44,515 nucleotides of DNA from Acidobacteriota bacterium (GCA_026394055.1 JAPKYZ010000042.1:1-44515); one strand, 5' to 3'; counted from the first letter of the stretch, positions 15,196 to 24,800 are shown. The notes: generated from the sequence alone by a model not told the origin. Numbers and translations: made by a program.

Positions 15196-17400
15196 ATGCG
15201 GCTCACGCTTGTCTTGTTGCTTGCCTTGGCGGCTTCCGCCGAAACCGTTAAGCTCCCGGCCTTGAAGGCCAAGGTGGAGGTGCTGCGCGACAAGTGGGGC
15301 GTGCCGCATATCTACGCGGAGAACTCACACGATCTGTTCTTTGCGCAAGGCTACATCACCGCGCGGGACCGGCTGTTCCAGATCGACCTGTGGCGCCGCA
15401 CGGGCACCGGCAAGCTGGCCGAAGTGTTGGGGCCCAAGTTTGTCGCGCGCGACCGGATCGCCCGCCTGGTGCGTTTCCGCGGCAACTGGAACGAGGAATG
15501 GCGCAGCTATTCGCCGGATGCGATGCCGATTGCCATGGCGTTCACGCGGGGCATCAATGCCTACATCGAATCGCTCAAGGGCCAGCGCCCGCCGGAGTTT
15601 GCTGCTGCCGGTTATGACCCTGGCCTTTGGGAACCCGAAGACGTCACGGCACGCATTGCGGGCCTGCAAATGCTGCGCAACGCGACGCTGGAGGTGACCC
15701 GCGCGCTCGACATCCAGCGCTTTGGCATCGACACGGTGGAGAAGCTGCTGCCGCCTGATCCGTTCGTCAAGATCACCATTCCCCATGGTCTTGACTTGAA
15801 GCAGATCACCGCCGACATCGTGCGCGACTATCAGGCGGCAGTGGGCCCCGTCCAGTTCGATGATGGGTCGAACAACTGGGTGGTCGATGGCAGCATGACC
15901 ACCACTGGCAAGCCGCTGCTGGCCAATGACCCGCACCGCACCATCTCGAACCCCTCGCTCCGCAAGACCGTGCATCTGGTGGCCCCGGGCTGGGACGTGA
16001 TCGGTGCCGGAGAGCCCGCGCTGCCCGGCATCGCGCTGGGCCACAACGAAGAGATGGCCTTCGGCTTCACCATCGTCGGCATTGACCAGCAGGATTTGTT
16101 CGTGGAGCAGTTGAATCCAGCAAACCCCAAACAGTACCGCTACAAGGGAGAATGGCGCGAGCTGGAGATTGAAGATACGCCGATCACCGTCAAAGGCGCC
16201 GCACCAGTAGTGGCACAGCTGAAGTACACCGTGCATGGCCCGGTGATCTATGAAGATCCGAAGCGGCATTTGGCCGTGGCGCTGAAGTGGGTGGGTGCTG
16301 AGCCGGGTGGGGCCGGGTATCTGGCGGGCTTGGGGCTGGCGAGGGCGAAGAATTGGGCTGAATTCAAGCAAGCCACCGCGAACTTCAAGGCGCCGTCGGA
16401 GAATCTGATCTATGCCGATCGCGCTGGCAACATCGGCTGGATCGCGGCGGGTCTCGCGCCGGTGCGCAAGAGCGGCAATGGCCTGCTGCCGGTGCCGGGT
16501 GAGAGCGGCGAATATGACTGGTCCGGGTGGCTGCCGCTTTCTGAGCACCCGCAATCCTACAACCCCGCCCATCACTTCGTGGCCACCGCCAACTCGCGGA
16601 TCACGCCCGAAGGGTTCAAGCATGTCTTCAGTTTTGAGTGGGCGCTCCCATTCCGTGAGCAGCGGGTGAAGGAGATGCTGGCCGAGAAGAAGAAGTTCTC
16701 GATTGAAGACTTCACGCGGATGCAGTATGACGTCCTGTCGCTGCCCGCGCGCCGCTTCCAAGGTGTGTTGAAGCAGTGGAAGGCTCCGGATGCACGAGCG
16801 GAAGAGATCAAGAAGCGGCTGCTGAGCTGGGATGCGCGCATGACGGTGGAATCGGCGGAGGCATTGATCTGGGAGACGTGGATGCTGCGTTTGCCGGTGG
16901 CCGTGTTCGGGCCGGAGTTGGGACGCCGCGTGAACCAGATGACGCTGCTGAAGACGCTGGAGGCGACGCCGAATCACCCGGGGCTGGCGACGGGTCTGCG
17001 CACTGCGCTGGCCGAGATCGAGAAGGCGCAGGGTACTGACATCGCGCAGTGGCAATGGGGCAAAGCGCACCAGCTTTCGCTGAGGCATCCCATCAATCGC
17101 GCGGACTGGCACATTCCGCCGTTCCCCGCGCCGGGCGATGCCAATACCGTTCGCGCCGCCGGGTGGCCCGCGGCGCGTCCGTTCGCTATGAATCACGGCG
17201 CTTCATACAAACAAATATTGGATCCGTCAAACTGGGATAATTCTGTAATTACGAATATTCCTGGTGAGGTGGCGGACCCCACGTCCAAGCACTACCGGGA
17301 TCTGGTAGATGGTTGGGCAAAAGCGGCGCCGCACCCGTTGCCCTACACGCGCAAAGCAGTGGAAGCGGCGCTTGGGGAACGGATTGAACTCATACCTTAG
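15196..17400 (+). CDS. Penicillin-acylase-family N-terminal-nucleophile hydrolase
   Basis: This 734-aa enzyme has a signal peptide (MRLTLVLLLALAASA) and the penicillin amidase domain (PF01804). Family members are periplasmic, self-cleave before a Ser and hydrolyse amide bonds of beta-lactams or acyl-homoserine lactones. Seen: DKWGVPHIYAEN and QGYITARDRLFQIDLWRRTGTGKLAEV in the alpha chain, the DDGSNNWVVDG cleavage site with Ser225 as nucleophile, LGHNEEMAFGFT, and near the C-terminus NHGASYKQILD with SNWDNS. The substrate is unknown. Codons around 17205-17265 are much more AT-rich than their surroundings although the motif is conserved. The TonB receptor gene overlaps its 3' end by 17 bp. Confidence 0.92.
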   Translation: MRLTLVLLLALAASAETVKLPALKAKVEVLRDKWGVPHIYAENSHDLFFAQGYITARDRLFQIDLWRRTGTGKLAEVLGPKFVARDRIARLVRFRGNWNEEWRSYSPDAMPIAMAFTRGINAYIESLKGQRPPEFAAAGYDPGLWEPEDVTARIAGLQMLRNATLEVTRALDIQRFGIDTVEKLLPPDPFVKITIPHGLDLKQITADIVRDYQAAVGPVQFDDGSNNWVVDGSMTTTGKPLLANDPHRTISNPSLRKTVHLVAPGWDVIGAGEPALPGIALGHNEEMAFGFTIVGIDQQDLFVEQLNPANPKQYRYKGEWRELEIEDTPITVKGAAPVVAQLKYTVHGPVIYEDPKRHLAVALKWVGAEPGGAGYLAGLGLARAKNWAEFKQATANFKAPSENLIYADRAGNIGWIAAGLAPVRKSGNGLLPVPGESGEYDWSGWLPLSEHPQSYNPAHHFVATANSRITPEGFKHVFSFEWALPFREQRVKEMLAEKKKFSIEDFTRMQYDVLSLPARRFQGVLKQWKAPDARAEEIKKRLLSWDARMTVESAEALIWETWMLRLPVAVFGPELGRRVNQMTLLKTLEATPNHPGLATGLRTALAEIEKAQGTDIAQWQWGKAHQLSLRHPINRADWHIPPFPAPGDANTVRAAGWPAARPFAMNHGASYKQILDPSNWDNSVITNIPGEVADPTSKHYRDLVDGWAKAAPHPLPYTRKAVEAALGERIELIP

Positions 17401-19660
17401 CCTGGCGCTCTTACTGATTCAGAACACGCCCGAGAAGGCCTTGCTCACTCGCCGTGACTCCATTACGGTGTCTGATCGGGCGGACAAATTATCGGTGGAA
17501 TCGGACGCCAATCGCGACGCCATTTCGGTGGAACGTGGGCTGCTGGACAATCTGCCGATGTTGGGCGGTGACCCGATTGCCGCGCTCAGCCGCTTTCTCG
17601 ACCCCAGCATGGGCGCGGGCGGGCAGTCCTTGATTGTCGATGGCATGGAGGCGCGCAATCTCGGTGTCACCGCCTCGGCCATTCAAGAGATCCGGATCAA
17701 CCAAAACCCCTACACCGCCGAGTATCCCCGCTGGAGCCGACGGCGCATTGAAGTGATCACCAAAACCGGGGCGGACCGCTATCACGCGACGGCCAACTTC
17801 CTTTATCGCGATCAGCATCTGAACGCCCGCGACGCCTTCGCTGCCGTCCGTCCTCCGGAGCAGCGCCGGACGTTTGAAGGCAGCCTGCTGGGACCAGTGG
17901 GCAATGGCAAGCGGACCTCGTTCCTGCTGTCCGGCCAACGTGAGAACGATGATTTCCAGGCCATCGTGTTTGCCTCCACGCCGAACGGCCTGGTGAACCG
18001 CAATGTCGACACCCCCACGCGCAACACTTACTTGTCGGCACGGCTCAATCACGCCCTCAACGACCGGCACGCTTTCTTCGCCCAGATCAATTTTCAAGAC
18101 CGTTGGCAGAACAACTTGGGTGTGGGCGGTGTCGTGCTGCCCGAGGCGGGCTATCAGGCGCGGTTTCGCGAGGATGAGCTGGTCTTTAACCACCGGGCGG
18201 TGCTTTCGCCGAAACTGCTGGTCCAGTGGCGGGCGCTGTTCGGGCGCTATGCGGCCCCCCGGCGCAGCAACGTTACCGCTCCGCGCGTAGTGGTGAGTGA
18301 TGCCTTCACCGGCGGCGGCGCCCAGATGGATGAGCTACGTACCGAAGTGCATGGCGCACTCTTCTTCATCGTCACGCAGACGGCCAAGCGTCACAATATG
18401 AAGTATGGGCTGAATATACCGGACTGGTCCCGGCGGGGCTTGTCGGACCGGGCCAACCAATTGGGTACTTACAACTATGCGAACCTGGCCGACTATCTCG
18501 CCCAGCGCCCATTTTCAGCCATCATCCAACGGGGCGACCCCAAAGTGGTGTTTGTCGAAAGGACGATCGGGTTCTTCTTCCAGGACGAGTACCAACTTCG
18601 CCGCAACCTGTCGGTGGCGTGGGGTGTGCGGTATGACTACCAGAATTACTTCACGGACGCGAATAACATCCAGCCGCGCCTGTCCATTGCCTGGGCTCCG
18701 GGAAAGCAGCGCAATTGGGTGGTGCGGACCGGTGCGGGGTCTTTCTTTGAGCGCTCCGGGCCGCAACCGGTCTGGGATCTGCTCCGCTTTAACGGCACGC
18801 AGCTGCGGCGGTACCTACTGACGGGCAATGATTTCAACCGGCCGCTGGACCTGCTGTCCACCAGTGTTGTCCGCCAGCAACCCGGCGTCCAGCTTCCCAA
18901 TTACTGGCAATACAACATACTGCTGGAGCGGGCCATCATGAAGAAGACCACGCTGACCATTCAGCATACCGGTGTCCGCGGCAGCCATATGTTCCGCTCG
19001 CGCGATGCCAACGCGCCCCTGGGGCCGCTCTATCTATCGCGGCCGGACCCTGGGATCGCGCAGTTGCGGCAGCTGGAATCAGCCGGGCGCTGGGTGGGCG
19101 ATTCATTTGAGGTCTACTTGCGGGGGCCGATCGCGCCGAAGGTGAGCGGCATGCTGATGTACGTCTTGTCTCGCACCCGCACCGACGTCCAGGGCCTGAA
19201 CTGGTTTCCGGCGTCGAGCTCGGCCCCGTCCGGCGAGTTCGGCCGCGCCGATACGGACCGCCGCCACATGTTCAACTTCATGGGTACGGCGGAGCTGCAC
19301 CGGTGGGCGACGTTCGGCCTCTCGCTCCAGTTCATGAGCGGCATCCCCTACAACATCACCACCGGCCGCGACGACAACCGCGACGGCTTGGCCAACGACC
19401 GGCCCGTCGGGGTCACACGCAATACCGGCCTTGGTCCACGCTTGGATCAAGTGGATCTCCGCTGGTACCACGACTTCAAGGTGCGGCCCAAACTGAAGGA
19501 GAAGAGCCCGACGGCCACGTTGTCAGTCGATGCCTTTAATCTACTCAATCACCTGAACGCCACCGGATATCTGGGAGCGGTGACGTCGCCGTTCTTTGGC
19601 CGCGCCGTATCGAGCTGGTCCGGGCGGCGGATTCAGTTGGGGGCGCGGTTTCAGTTTTAA
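17384..19660 (+). CDS. TonB-dependent receptor, Oar-like, without the usual regulatory domain
   Basis: This is an outer-membrane beta-barrel transporter of about 758 aa. It has a signal-like hydrophobic start (LNSYLSLALLLIQ) and a plug region (GGDPIAALSRFL, SLIVDGMEARN, IQEIRINQNPYTAEYPR, then RRIEVITKTG). The barrel has many aromatic-rich strands, ends in YHDFKVRP and VDAFNLLNHLNATGY, and has a final Phe (LGARFQF), the expected signal for barrel insertion. Acidobacterial Oar-like receptors usually begin with a carboxypeptidase-like regulatory domain, absent here. TTG 17384 is the preferred start, inside the last 17 bp of the acylase gene; it is an uncommon codon and other starts up to 17309 are possible. 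Coupling to the acylase suggests related cargo. Confidence 0.85.
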   Translation: MNSYLSLALLLIQNTPEKALLTRRDSITVSDRADKLSVESDANRDAISVERGLLDNLPMLGGDPIAALSRFLDPSMGAGGQSLIVDGMEARNLGVTASAIQEIRINQNPYTAEYPRWSRRRIEVITKTGADRYHATANFLYRDQHLNARDAFAAVRPPEQRRTFEGSLLGPVGNGKRTSFLLSGQRENDDFQAIVFASTPNGLVNRNVDTPTRNTYLSARLNHALNDRHAFFAQINFQDRWQNNLGVGGVVLPEAGYQARFREDELVFNHRAVLSPKLLVQWRALFGRYAAPRRSNVTAPRVVVSDAFTGGGAQMDELRTEVHGALFFIVTQTAKRHNMKYGLNIPDWSRRGLSDRANQLGTYNYANLADYLAQRPFSAIIQRGDPKVVFVERTIGFFFQDEYQLRRNLSVAWGVRYDYQNYFTDANNIQPRLSIAWAPGKQRNWVVRTGAGSFFERSGPQPVWDLLRFNGTQLRRYLLTGNDFNRPLDLLSTSVVRQQPGVQLPNYWQYNILLERAIMKKTTLTIQHTGVRGSHMFRSRDANAPLGPLYLSRPDPGIAQLRQLESAGRWVGDSFEVYLRGPIAPKVSGMLMYVLSRTRTDVQGLNWFPASSSAPSGEFGRADTDRRHMFNFMGTAELHRWATFGLSLQFMSGIPYNITTGRDDNRDGLANDRPVGVTRNTGLGPRLDQVDLRWYHDFKVRPKLKEKSPTATLSVDAFNLLNHLNATGYLGAVTSPFFGRAVSSWSGRRIQLGARFQF

Positions 19661-19670
19661 GCTCAGAAAC

Positions 19671-19712
19671 AAAAAGGGCGGGACCGTCCTTCGAAAAGGA
19701 CCGGTCCCGCCC
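19671..19712 (-). terminator. Rho-independent terminator for the InlB-repeat gene
   Basis: GGGCGGGACCG (19676 on) pairs with CGGTCCCGCCC (to 19711), with an inner TCCTT/AAGGA stem and a tight loop. On the minus strand the stem is followed by TTTTTG and TTTC. On the plus strand no T-run follows, so it mainly ends the minus-strand gene, though it may also stop the converging receptor transcript. Confidence 0.85.
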
Positions 19713-19729
19713 TGCTGGCCAACCTTCAC

Positions 19730-21448
19730 TTACTTGATGAAGTTGGCGGTGACGGAAGTATCCGCTCTAATCGTCACCGAGCAAGCCGGCGCATTGCCAA
19801 TGCAAGCTCCGCTCCAGCCAGTAAAGGTGAATCCAGCGTCCGGCGTGGCGGTTAGTTGCACCACGGTGCCTGCAGCGAAGGACGATCCGGCCCGGTTACT
19901 GGCGATGGTCCCCTTGCCGCCGGCTGTTTTCAGGATCAGTTTGTAGGACGTCGGAGGCACCGGCGCTACGCCGCCCGTGAAGTTGGCCGTGACGATCTTG
20001 GCGGCATCCATGGTCACCGTGCAGGTGAGCTGGGTGCCAGCGCAGGCATCGCCCCAGCTGAGGAACGCATTGCCGGGCGAGGGGGAGGCCGTCAGCTTCA
20101 CCACCGTGCCCGGCAGGAACGACGTGCCAGCTTGATCGGCCAGCACCGTGCCCAAGCCGTTGACCTTCGTGCTCAGCTTTACCGGGATCACGAACGTCGC
20201 GGTCGCCGTCGCTTCAGAATCCAGCTTGAAGCTGCACACCAACGCGGCGTGAGTGCAAGCGCCGGTCCAGCCGGTGAAGACGCCCTTGCCTGCCTTCGCG
20301 GTCAGCGAGACAAACGTCGCCTTGGGCAGAGTCTCGGTGCAGACGCCGGGGCATCGGATGACTTGGTCACCGGAGGATACTTGGCCGTCGCCCGAGACCG
20401 TCACAGTGACGGGGAAGTTCGGCGGCACTTCAATGTTTGCCGCGGCGTTCTGCGCTCCGATAAAGCCGCCCAGTTCGCCGGGTGAAGGCGCGCTGCAGGT
20501 GCCGTCGGCGCAGAGGGCTTGCCCGGTGACCGGGTCGACAGGGCCGGAGTATTTGTAGAACTCAAAGCGCCGCACCACGGCCTGCGAGTTGCCGCCGAGT
20601 TCGCCGCGCTTTTGGCGCTGGCGGCCGTTGCTGACATCCAGACGGTCGTTCTGTAGCAGGTCCCAGGCGGTCTCCAGGTGCGCTTCATCCTCGGGGACGA
20701 TGGGGTTGTCGGCGATCAGTTCATCCAGAAACACCTTGCGGGCGTTCTCGGTCTTGTAGGTCTTCATCCACTGCGCCGGGCCAAACTGCGGGGGCGGCGG
20801 ACCTACCACGACGGGCGGGGCGGGTGGAGGAGCCGGAATGGGCGGGTTGATCCGCACGGCCACCACTGGGGGCGCTGCCGGGCGCACGGGCGGCTGCATC
20901 ACCCAATACGGCATCGGGATCGCCACGGCCTGGCCGTAGCGGATCAGCTGGCCGGGGTTGTTGGGATCTTCGATCAGCCAGTAGGCGGCCGAGCTCGCCC
21001 CCAGATTGCCGGAGCCGGAGGCGCCAAAATGCTCACAGCCGCTGTTCTGGTAGTTAAAGTTGCCCATCACGCACTGGTGGCCGTTGGTCGCGGTGGGATT
21101 GGGGGGCGCCAACGGTGTGGTTTGGGTAAAGCGCTGGTTGGCGGCGTCGTAGCTGGACGCCCACCGGAGCACGTAGCCTCCAGGAATGGGCGTGATCTGG
21201 GCACTGCCGTAGCGATTGCCGGAGAACGTGTAGGGCGAAACGTTGTTGACGTTGTAGAGCTCGATTTCGAACCCGTGCGTCGTCTGGCCGGTGTCGTTGA
21301 TCACGTCAAAGTTGGAGAGCGTGCCGTACAGCGTCGTCGTCTGTGCAGGCAGCAGCAGTGGCAGCGCGGCCAGCGCCAGCAGTTTGGTGGAGGCGGCCAA
21401 CGCCTGGCGCACCCGGCTCCGCCTTCCCTGGCTAGAATCTTGAATCAT
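19730..21448 (-). CDS. Secreted protein with three InlB-type bacterial repeats
   Basis: This 572-aa protein has a long basic N-terminus and a signal peptide (LLALAALPLLLPAQ). An unrecognised domain with GHQCVMGNFNYQNSGCEHFGA is followed by a Pro-rich linker (PPIPAPPPAPPVVV, about residues 200 to 230) and a helical segment with EDEAHLETAWDLLQNDRLDVSNGR. Three C-terminal repeats of about 75 aa each carry GxGxVxS...F.GWTGAC....C..T..A......ANF, matching the divergent InlB B-repeat family. Paired Cys in each repeat suggest disulfides. It is probably cell-surface or extracellular; function unknown. ATG 21448 has GGAGG eight bases upstream, which rules out the much longer frame to 21820. A terminator follows, and a 364-bp structured region precedes it. 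Confidence 0.8.
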   Translation of the reverse strand: MIQDSSQGRRSRVRQALAASTKLLALAALPLLLPAQTTTLYGTLSNFDVINDTGQTTHGFEIELYNVNNVSPYTFSGNRYGSAQITPIPGGYVLRWASSYDAANQRFTQTTPLAPPNPTATNGHQCVMGNFNYQNSGCEHFGASGSGNLGASSAAYWLIEDPNNPGQLIRYGQAVAIPMPYWVMQPPVRPAAPPVVAVRINPPIPAPPPAPPVVVGPPPPQFGPAQWMKTYKTENARKVFLDELIADNPIVPEDEAHLETAWDLLQNDRLDVSNGRQRQKRGELGGNSQAVVRRFEFYKYSGPVDPVTGQALCADGTCSAPSPGELGGFIGAQNAAANIEVPPNFPVTVTVSGDGQVSSGDQVIRCPGVCTETLPKATFVSLTAKAGKGVFTGWTGACTHAALVCSFKLDSEATATATFVIPVKLSTKVNGLGTVLADQAGTSFLPGTVVKLTASPSPGNAFLSWGDACAGTQLTCTVTMDAAKIVTANFTGGVAPVPPTSYKLILKTAGGKGTIASNRAGSSFAAGTVVQLTATPDAGFTFTGWSGACIGNAPACSVTIRADTSVTANFIK

Positions 21449-21474
21449 CGAAAAACCTCCGCTTGTCTTTTGAG

Positions 21475-21514
21475 GAGATGCTCTCCGCCTTGGAAGGCCC
21501 GGAGGAGTCATCTC
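21475..21514 (-). other. Stable hairpin in the 5' leader of the InlB-repeat gene
   Basis: GAGATG (21475-21480) pairs with CATCTC (21509-21514). Inside, CTC/GAG, TCC/GGA and CCTT/AAGG pair almost continuously, giving a 40-base hairpin that ends 26 bases upstream of the ATG on the minus-strand message. No U-run follows it on that strand, so it looks like a leader structure, not an attenuator. The Shine-Dalgarno GGAGG is left free. Confidence 0.5.
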
Positions 21515-21588
21515 GAATGGGTAGGACCGCCAGCTGCCAGCGGCGGAACAGGTTTTTTGAAAACCTTTTGCGGACAGGAGCATTTGTG

Positions 21589-21664
21589 CCCCCGGGGTAG
21601 GTCTCCACTCGCAAGTGCCGAGTGCGCCACAAGATGTTGTGGTGAACCTGTGGATATCCCCAGG
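21589..21664. promoter_or_regulatory. Row of four palindromes between the InlB-repeat gene and smc
   Basis: Inverted repeats are centred near 21592.5 (CCCCGGGG), 21615 (CACTCG/CGAGTG), 21634.5 (CCACAA-GATG-TTGTGG, a perfect 16-mer frame) and 21655.5 (CCTGTGGATATCCCCAGG, 16 of 18 symmetric). Spacings are about 22, 19.5 and 21 bp, close to two helical turns. The third resembles an NrdR box, but no ribonucleotide reductase gene is near. The row could be an operator array or a chain of RNA hairpins in the minus-strand leader. Confidence 0.5.
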
Positions 21665-21681
21665 GGCAGGGGGTGGTGTGC

Positions 21682-21708
21682 TTGCAATCGCCCCGGATCC
21701 GGTATAAT
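21682..21708 (+). promoter_or_regulatory. Promoter for smc
   Basis: A perfect -10 TATAAT (21703-21708) has TTGCAA (21682-21687) as a possible -35, with a short 15-base spacer. Transcription should start near 21715, leaving a leader of about 98 bases before the smc GTG, the longest predicted leader in the window. Confidence 0.6.
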
Positions 21709-21735
21709 CTGAGCATACCCCCCGAGAAGGAGCGG

Positions 21736-21812
21736 GACGCTGCAACGGAAACCCGTCGAACGCGTCTTGATTCCAAGTACCCACCTCGATCTGTGTGAAG
21801 AGGTAAAGCAGA
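21736..21812 (+). ncRNA. Structured 5' leader of smc with an RBS-sequestering hairpin
   Basis: Two helices are visible. Helix 1: GACGC (21736-21740) with GCGTC (21762-21766), enclosing ACGG-AAAC-CCGT (21745-21756). Helix 2: ACCTC (21783-21787) with GAGGT (21800-21804) over a 12-base loop. The GAGG inside helix 2 is the smc Shine-Dalgarno sequence, nine bases before GTG 21813, so closing helix 2 would hide it. This is the layout of a translational switch. I do not recognise a known riboswitch class; the shared GACGCTGCAACGG string only partly recalls the SAH riboswitch core and lacks the rest. Confidence 0.45.
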
Positions 21813-24800
21813 GTGCTCAAGCTTAAGCGAGTCGAGATTCAGGGCTTTAAGTCCTTCTGCGACCGGACCGAGATGAAATTCCACGGCGAAGGGGTGGCGG
21901 CTATTGTCGGCCCCAACGGCTGTGGCAAATCGAACCTCAGCGACGCCATCAGTTGGGTGCTGGGTGAACAGTCCGCCAAGTCGTTGCGCGGCGCCCGGAT
22001 GGAAGATGTCATCTTCGCGGGCACCCGGGATCGCAAGCCGCTCGGGATGGCTCAGGTCACCATGACCTTGGTGGACCCCGGCTATCACCTGGACAAAGAG
22101 GCCAAGCCCGAGGTTCCGGTGGCCGAAGGCGCCGCTGTGCCCATCGATTCCGCCAAGCCGATTGAGCATTTCGGTAAAGCCAAAGAAATCACCATCACGC
22201 GCCGCCTGTTCCGCAATGGCGAAAGCGAATACCTGATCGACGGCAAGCAGGCCCGTTTGCGCGACATCCAGGATCTGTTTATGGGCACCGGCCTGGGTCC
22301 TGAAAGCTACGCCATCATTGAGCAGGGCCGCATCGGGCAGATTCTGTCGAACAAGCCGGCCGATCGCCGCAATGTGATCGAGGAAGCCGCCGGTGTCGGA
22401 CGCTTCAAGGCTCGCCGGCGCTTGGCGGAAGCGAAGCTCGAGGGCGCCAAGCAGAACCTCAACCGCGTTTTCGACATTCTGGAAGAAGTGGGCCGTCAGG
22501 CGAATTCGCTGAAGCGTCAAGCCGCCAAAGCAAAGCGCTTTGAAGAACTGCGTGGCGAATACGTTGCCCAATTGCGGTTTGCCATCGCGGGCCGGTTCCA
22601 GATTCTCGATCGCGAGATCACCAAGACCGCGCTCGACCTGAATGTCGCTACCGAGCAGTTGTCGACCGCGAATCAGGAAGTGGCCGTGGGCGATACCCAA
22701 ACCGCCACGCTCCGGCAGCAGTGCTTCGCCACTGAAGCCGAGCTGACCGAATCGCGCCGCAAGCTCTCTGAACTGCAGCTGGAAGCCGAGCGCACGCGCG
22801 GCCGCCTGGAATCGCAAGCTCGCCAGATCGCCGCCATTGAGCAGCGCCTGCAACAGGCCGAGACCGAATCGGCCGACGTCGAAACGCGCCTCGCCGATCG
22901 CAAGGCCGAACACGCCTCCCACATCGCCCAGGGCGCTGAGGTGAGCAACGAACTTTCTGCGGCCCGCACCACGCTGCACGCCAAGACCACGGAGCGCGAT
23001 GCTCTGCAGAACGAGCTCCGGCAGCGGGAGCGCGAAGCGGAGAACGCCCGGCAGCAGGTGCTGCGCCTGATGGGCGAAGCGTCGGCGCTGAAGAATCAGT
23101 TGGCCCAGGCCGACGGCTATATGCAGTCGCTGGACCGCGATTCGGCGCGTATCACACGGGACGAAGAGTCCGGCGTGGCCGAGATCGCGCGCTTGGAAGC
23201 ATTGAAGGCCTCGCTGGCCGAGCGCGCCACCGCTCGTCAGCAAGAGTTGGCCACGGTGGGCGCGGAACGCAAGCGCGTCGACGGCGAACTGAATGCCAAG
23301 CGCCAACAGCAGGGTGAATCCCGGCGTCTGGTGGATGAGCGGCGCGCCGACCTATCTCGCACCAAGGCTCGCAAGGATTCTTTGAATGAGATCCTGTCGC
23401 ACCGTGCCTACACCACCGAATCGGTGAAGCGCCTGTTCACGGCCATCGAACGTGGCCAAGGCGGCGGCTTGAAGCCGATGGGTGTGCTGGCTGATTTTGT
23501 CGAAGTGGACCGTAACTACGAAAAGGCCACCGAAGAGTTTTTGCACGAAGAGTTGGAGTACGTGCTGGTCCATGACTGGGCCGCTGCGCAACAAGGCGTT
23601 GAGCTGATGCGGAGCGACTTGGATGGCCGCGCGACTTTCCTGGTCCATCCTCCCCCCCAATCGGAGCTTCTGCGTGGTCCGGTGGCTGAGCCGCCCGTTG
23701 GCCCGGACACTGGCATTGCTGCTCGTTTGAGCGACGTGCTGCGCCTGACCAATGGCCTCACCGAAGCTCCGGCCGAACTTTTGCCGCGCCTGTCGCGCTG
23801 CTTCCTGGCGACGGACCGCAACGCCGCCCAGCGGCTGGCGCTGGAATACCCGGACGTCTACTTCCTGCTGCCCGATGGCGTCTGCTACCACGGCTACGCG
23901 GTGTCCGGTGGCAAGAAGTCATCCAGCGGTCCGCTGGCGTTGAAGCGCGAACTGCGCGAATTGACGACGCTCGAACGCACCAAGCAAGTGGCGCTCGATG
24001 AAGCCATCGCCCGGCAAGCGCAACTCGAAGCCGAGATCACCGCACTGGCGGAGCAGCTGGAAAAACTGCGCCAACAGCAACAGACGCAGGAGAAGGACGC
24101 CCTGGCGATCGACCACGAAAGCCGGAAGATGTCCGAGGAGCTGCAACGCGCCAACTCGCGGCTGAATGTCGCCCGCAATGACTTGCAGCGTCTGCAGCGG
24201 GATCGCGAACGGTCGCTGGCTCAACTCGAACAGCGCCGTCAGGCCGTTGCCGAGAAGGAAGCGGCGGGGGCTGAGGTCGAAAAGGCACTGCTGGCCACGC
24301 GCTCGAGCGTGGAAGAACTGCAGCGCAAGGCCGCCCATCTAGGCGAAGAGCATTCCGCGCTTCGCGCTGGTCTGGCAAGTCTCGAAGAGCGCGCCCGCTC
24401 CGCCCAATCGGCCGCACAGCGCCTGGAATCTCAGGTGCGTGAACTCGCTCATCGGCGCCAGTTCCTCTCCACCGAAATGGAGCGCCTGGGCGTCGACCGC
24501 CAGCGCCTGTTGAACGACAACATGGGCCTCGATTCGCGCTCCAGCGAGCTGAACGAAGCCATCGGCACGCTGGCCACGGCCGTGCGCGAGATGGCTACGC
24601 GGGAAGCCGAACAGAAGACCGCACTAGCTGCCACCGACCTGCAGATGAAGACGCTCCGCGCGACGGCGCAGCAGCTCGCTGAACGCCGCTCGCAGATCGA
24701 GATCGAACTGGTTCGCCGCCAAAGCGACCTGAAGCACCTGGAAGAAAACTGCCGGAACCAGCTGGACTTGAGCGCCGCGGAAGTTTCGGCGGCCGTGGAT

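Noticed and set aside
15325..17196. 623-codon open frame on the minus strand opposite the acylase gene
   Set aside because: It mirrors the GC-rich third-position pattern of the acylase, has no domain-like content and no ribosome binding site, and the opposite strand has a full catalytic motif set.
21480..21660. A 6S RNA or known riboswitch on the minus strand upstream of the InlB-repeat gene
   Set aside because: A CACAAC...GTGGCGC string recalled 6S RNA, but the closing stem, central bubble and length did not fit. c-di-GMP, glycine, TPP and ZTP cores are absent.
21715..21812. SAH riboswitch or small SRP RNA in the smc leader
   Set aside because: Only a short GCTGCAACGG string agrees with the SAH core, and the SRP GGTCAGG...GGAAGCAGCC core is missing.
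21432..23306. 624-codon minus-strand frame opposite smc
   Set aside because: It is a shadow of smc's regular coiled-coil codons and overlaps the InlB-repeat gene start, whose Shine-Dalgarno and signal peptide are clear.
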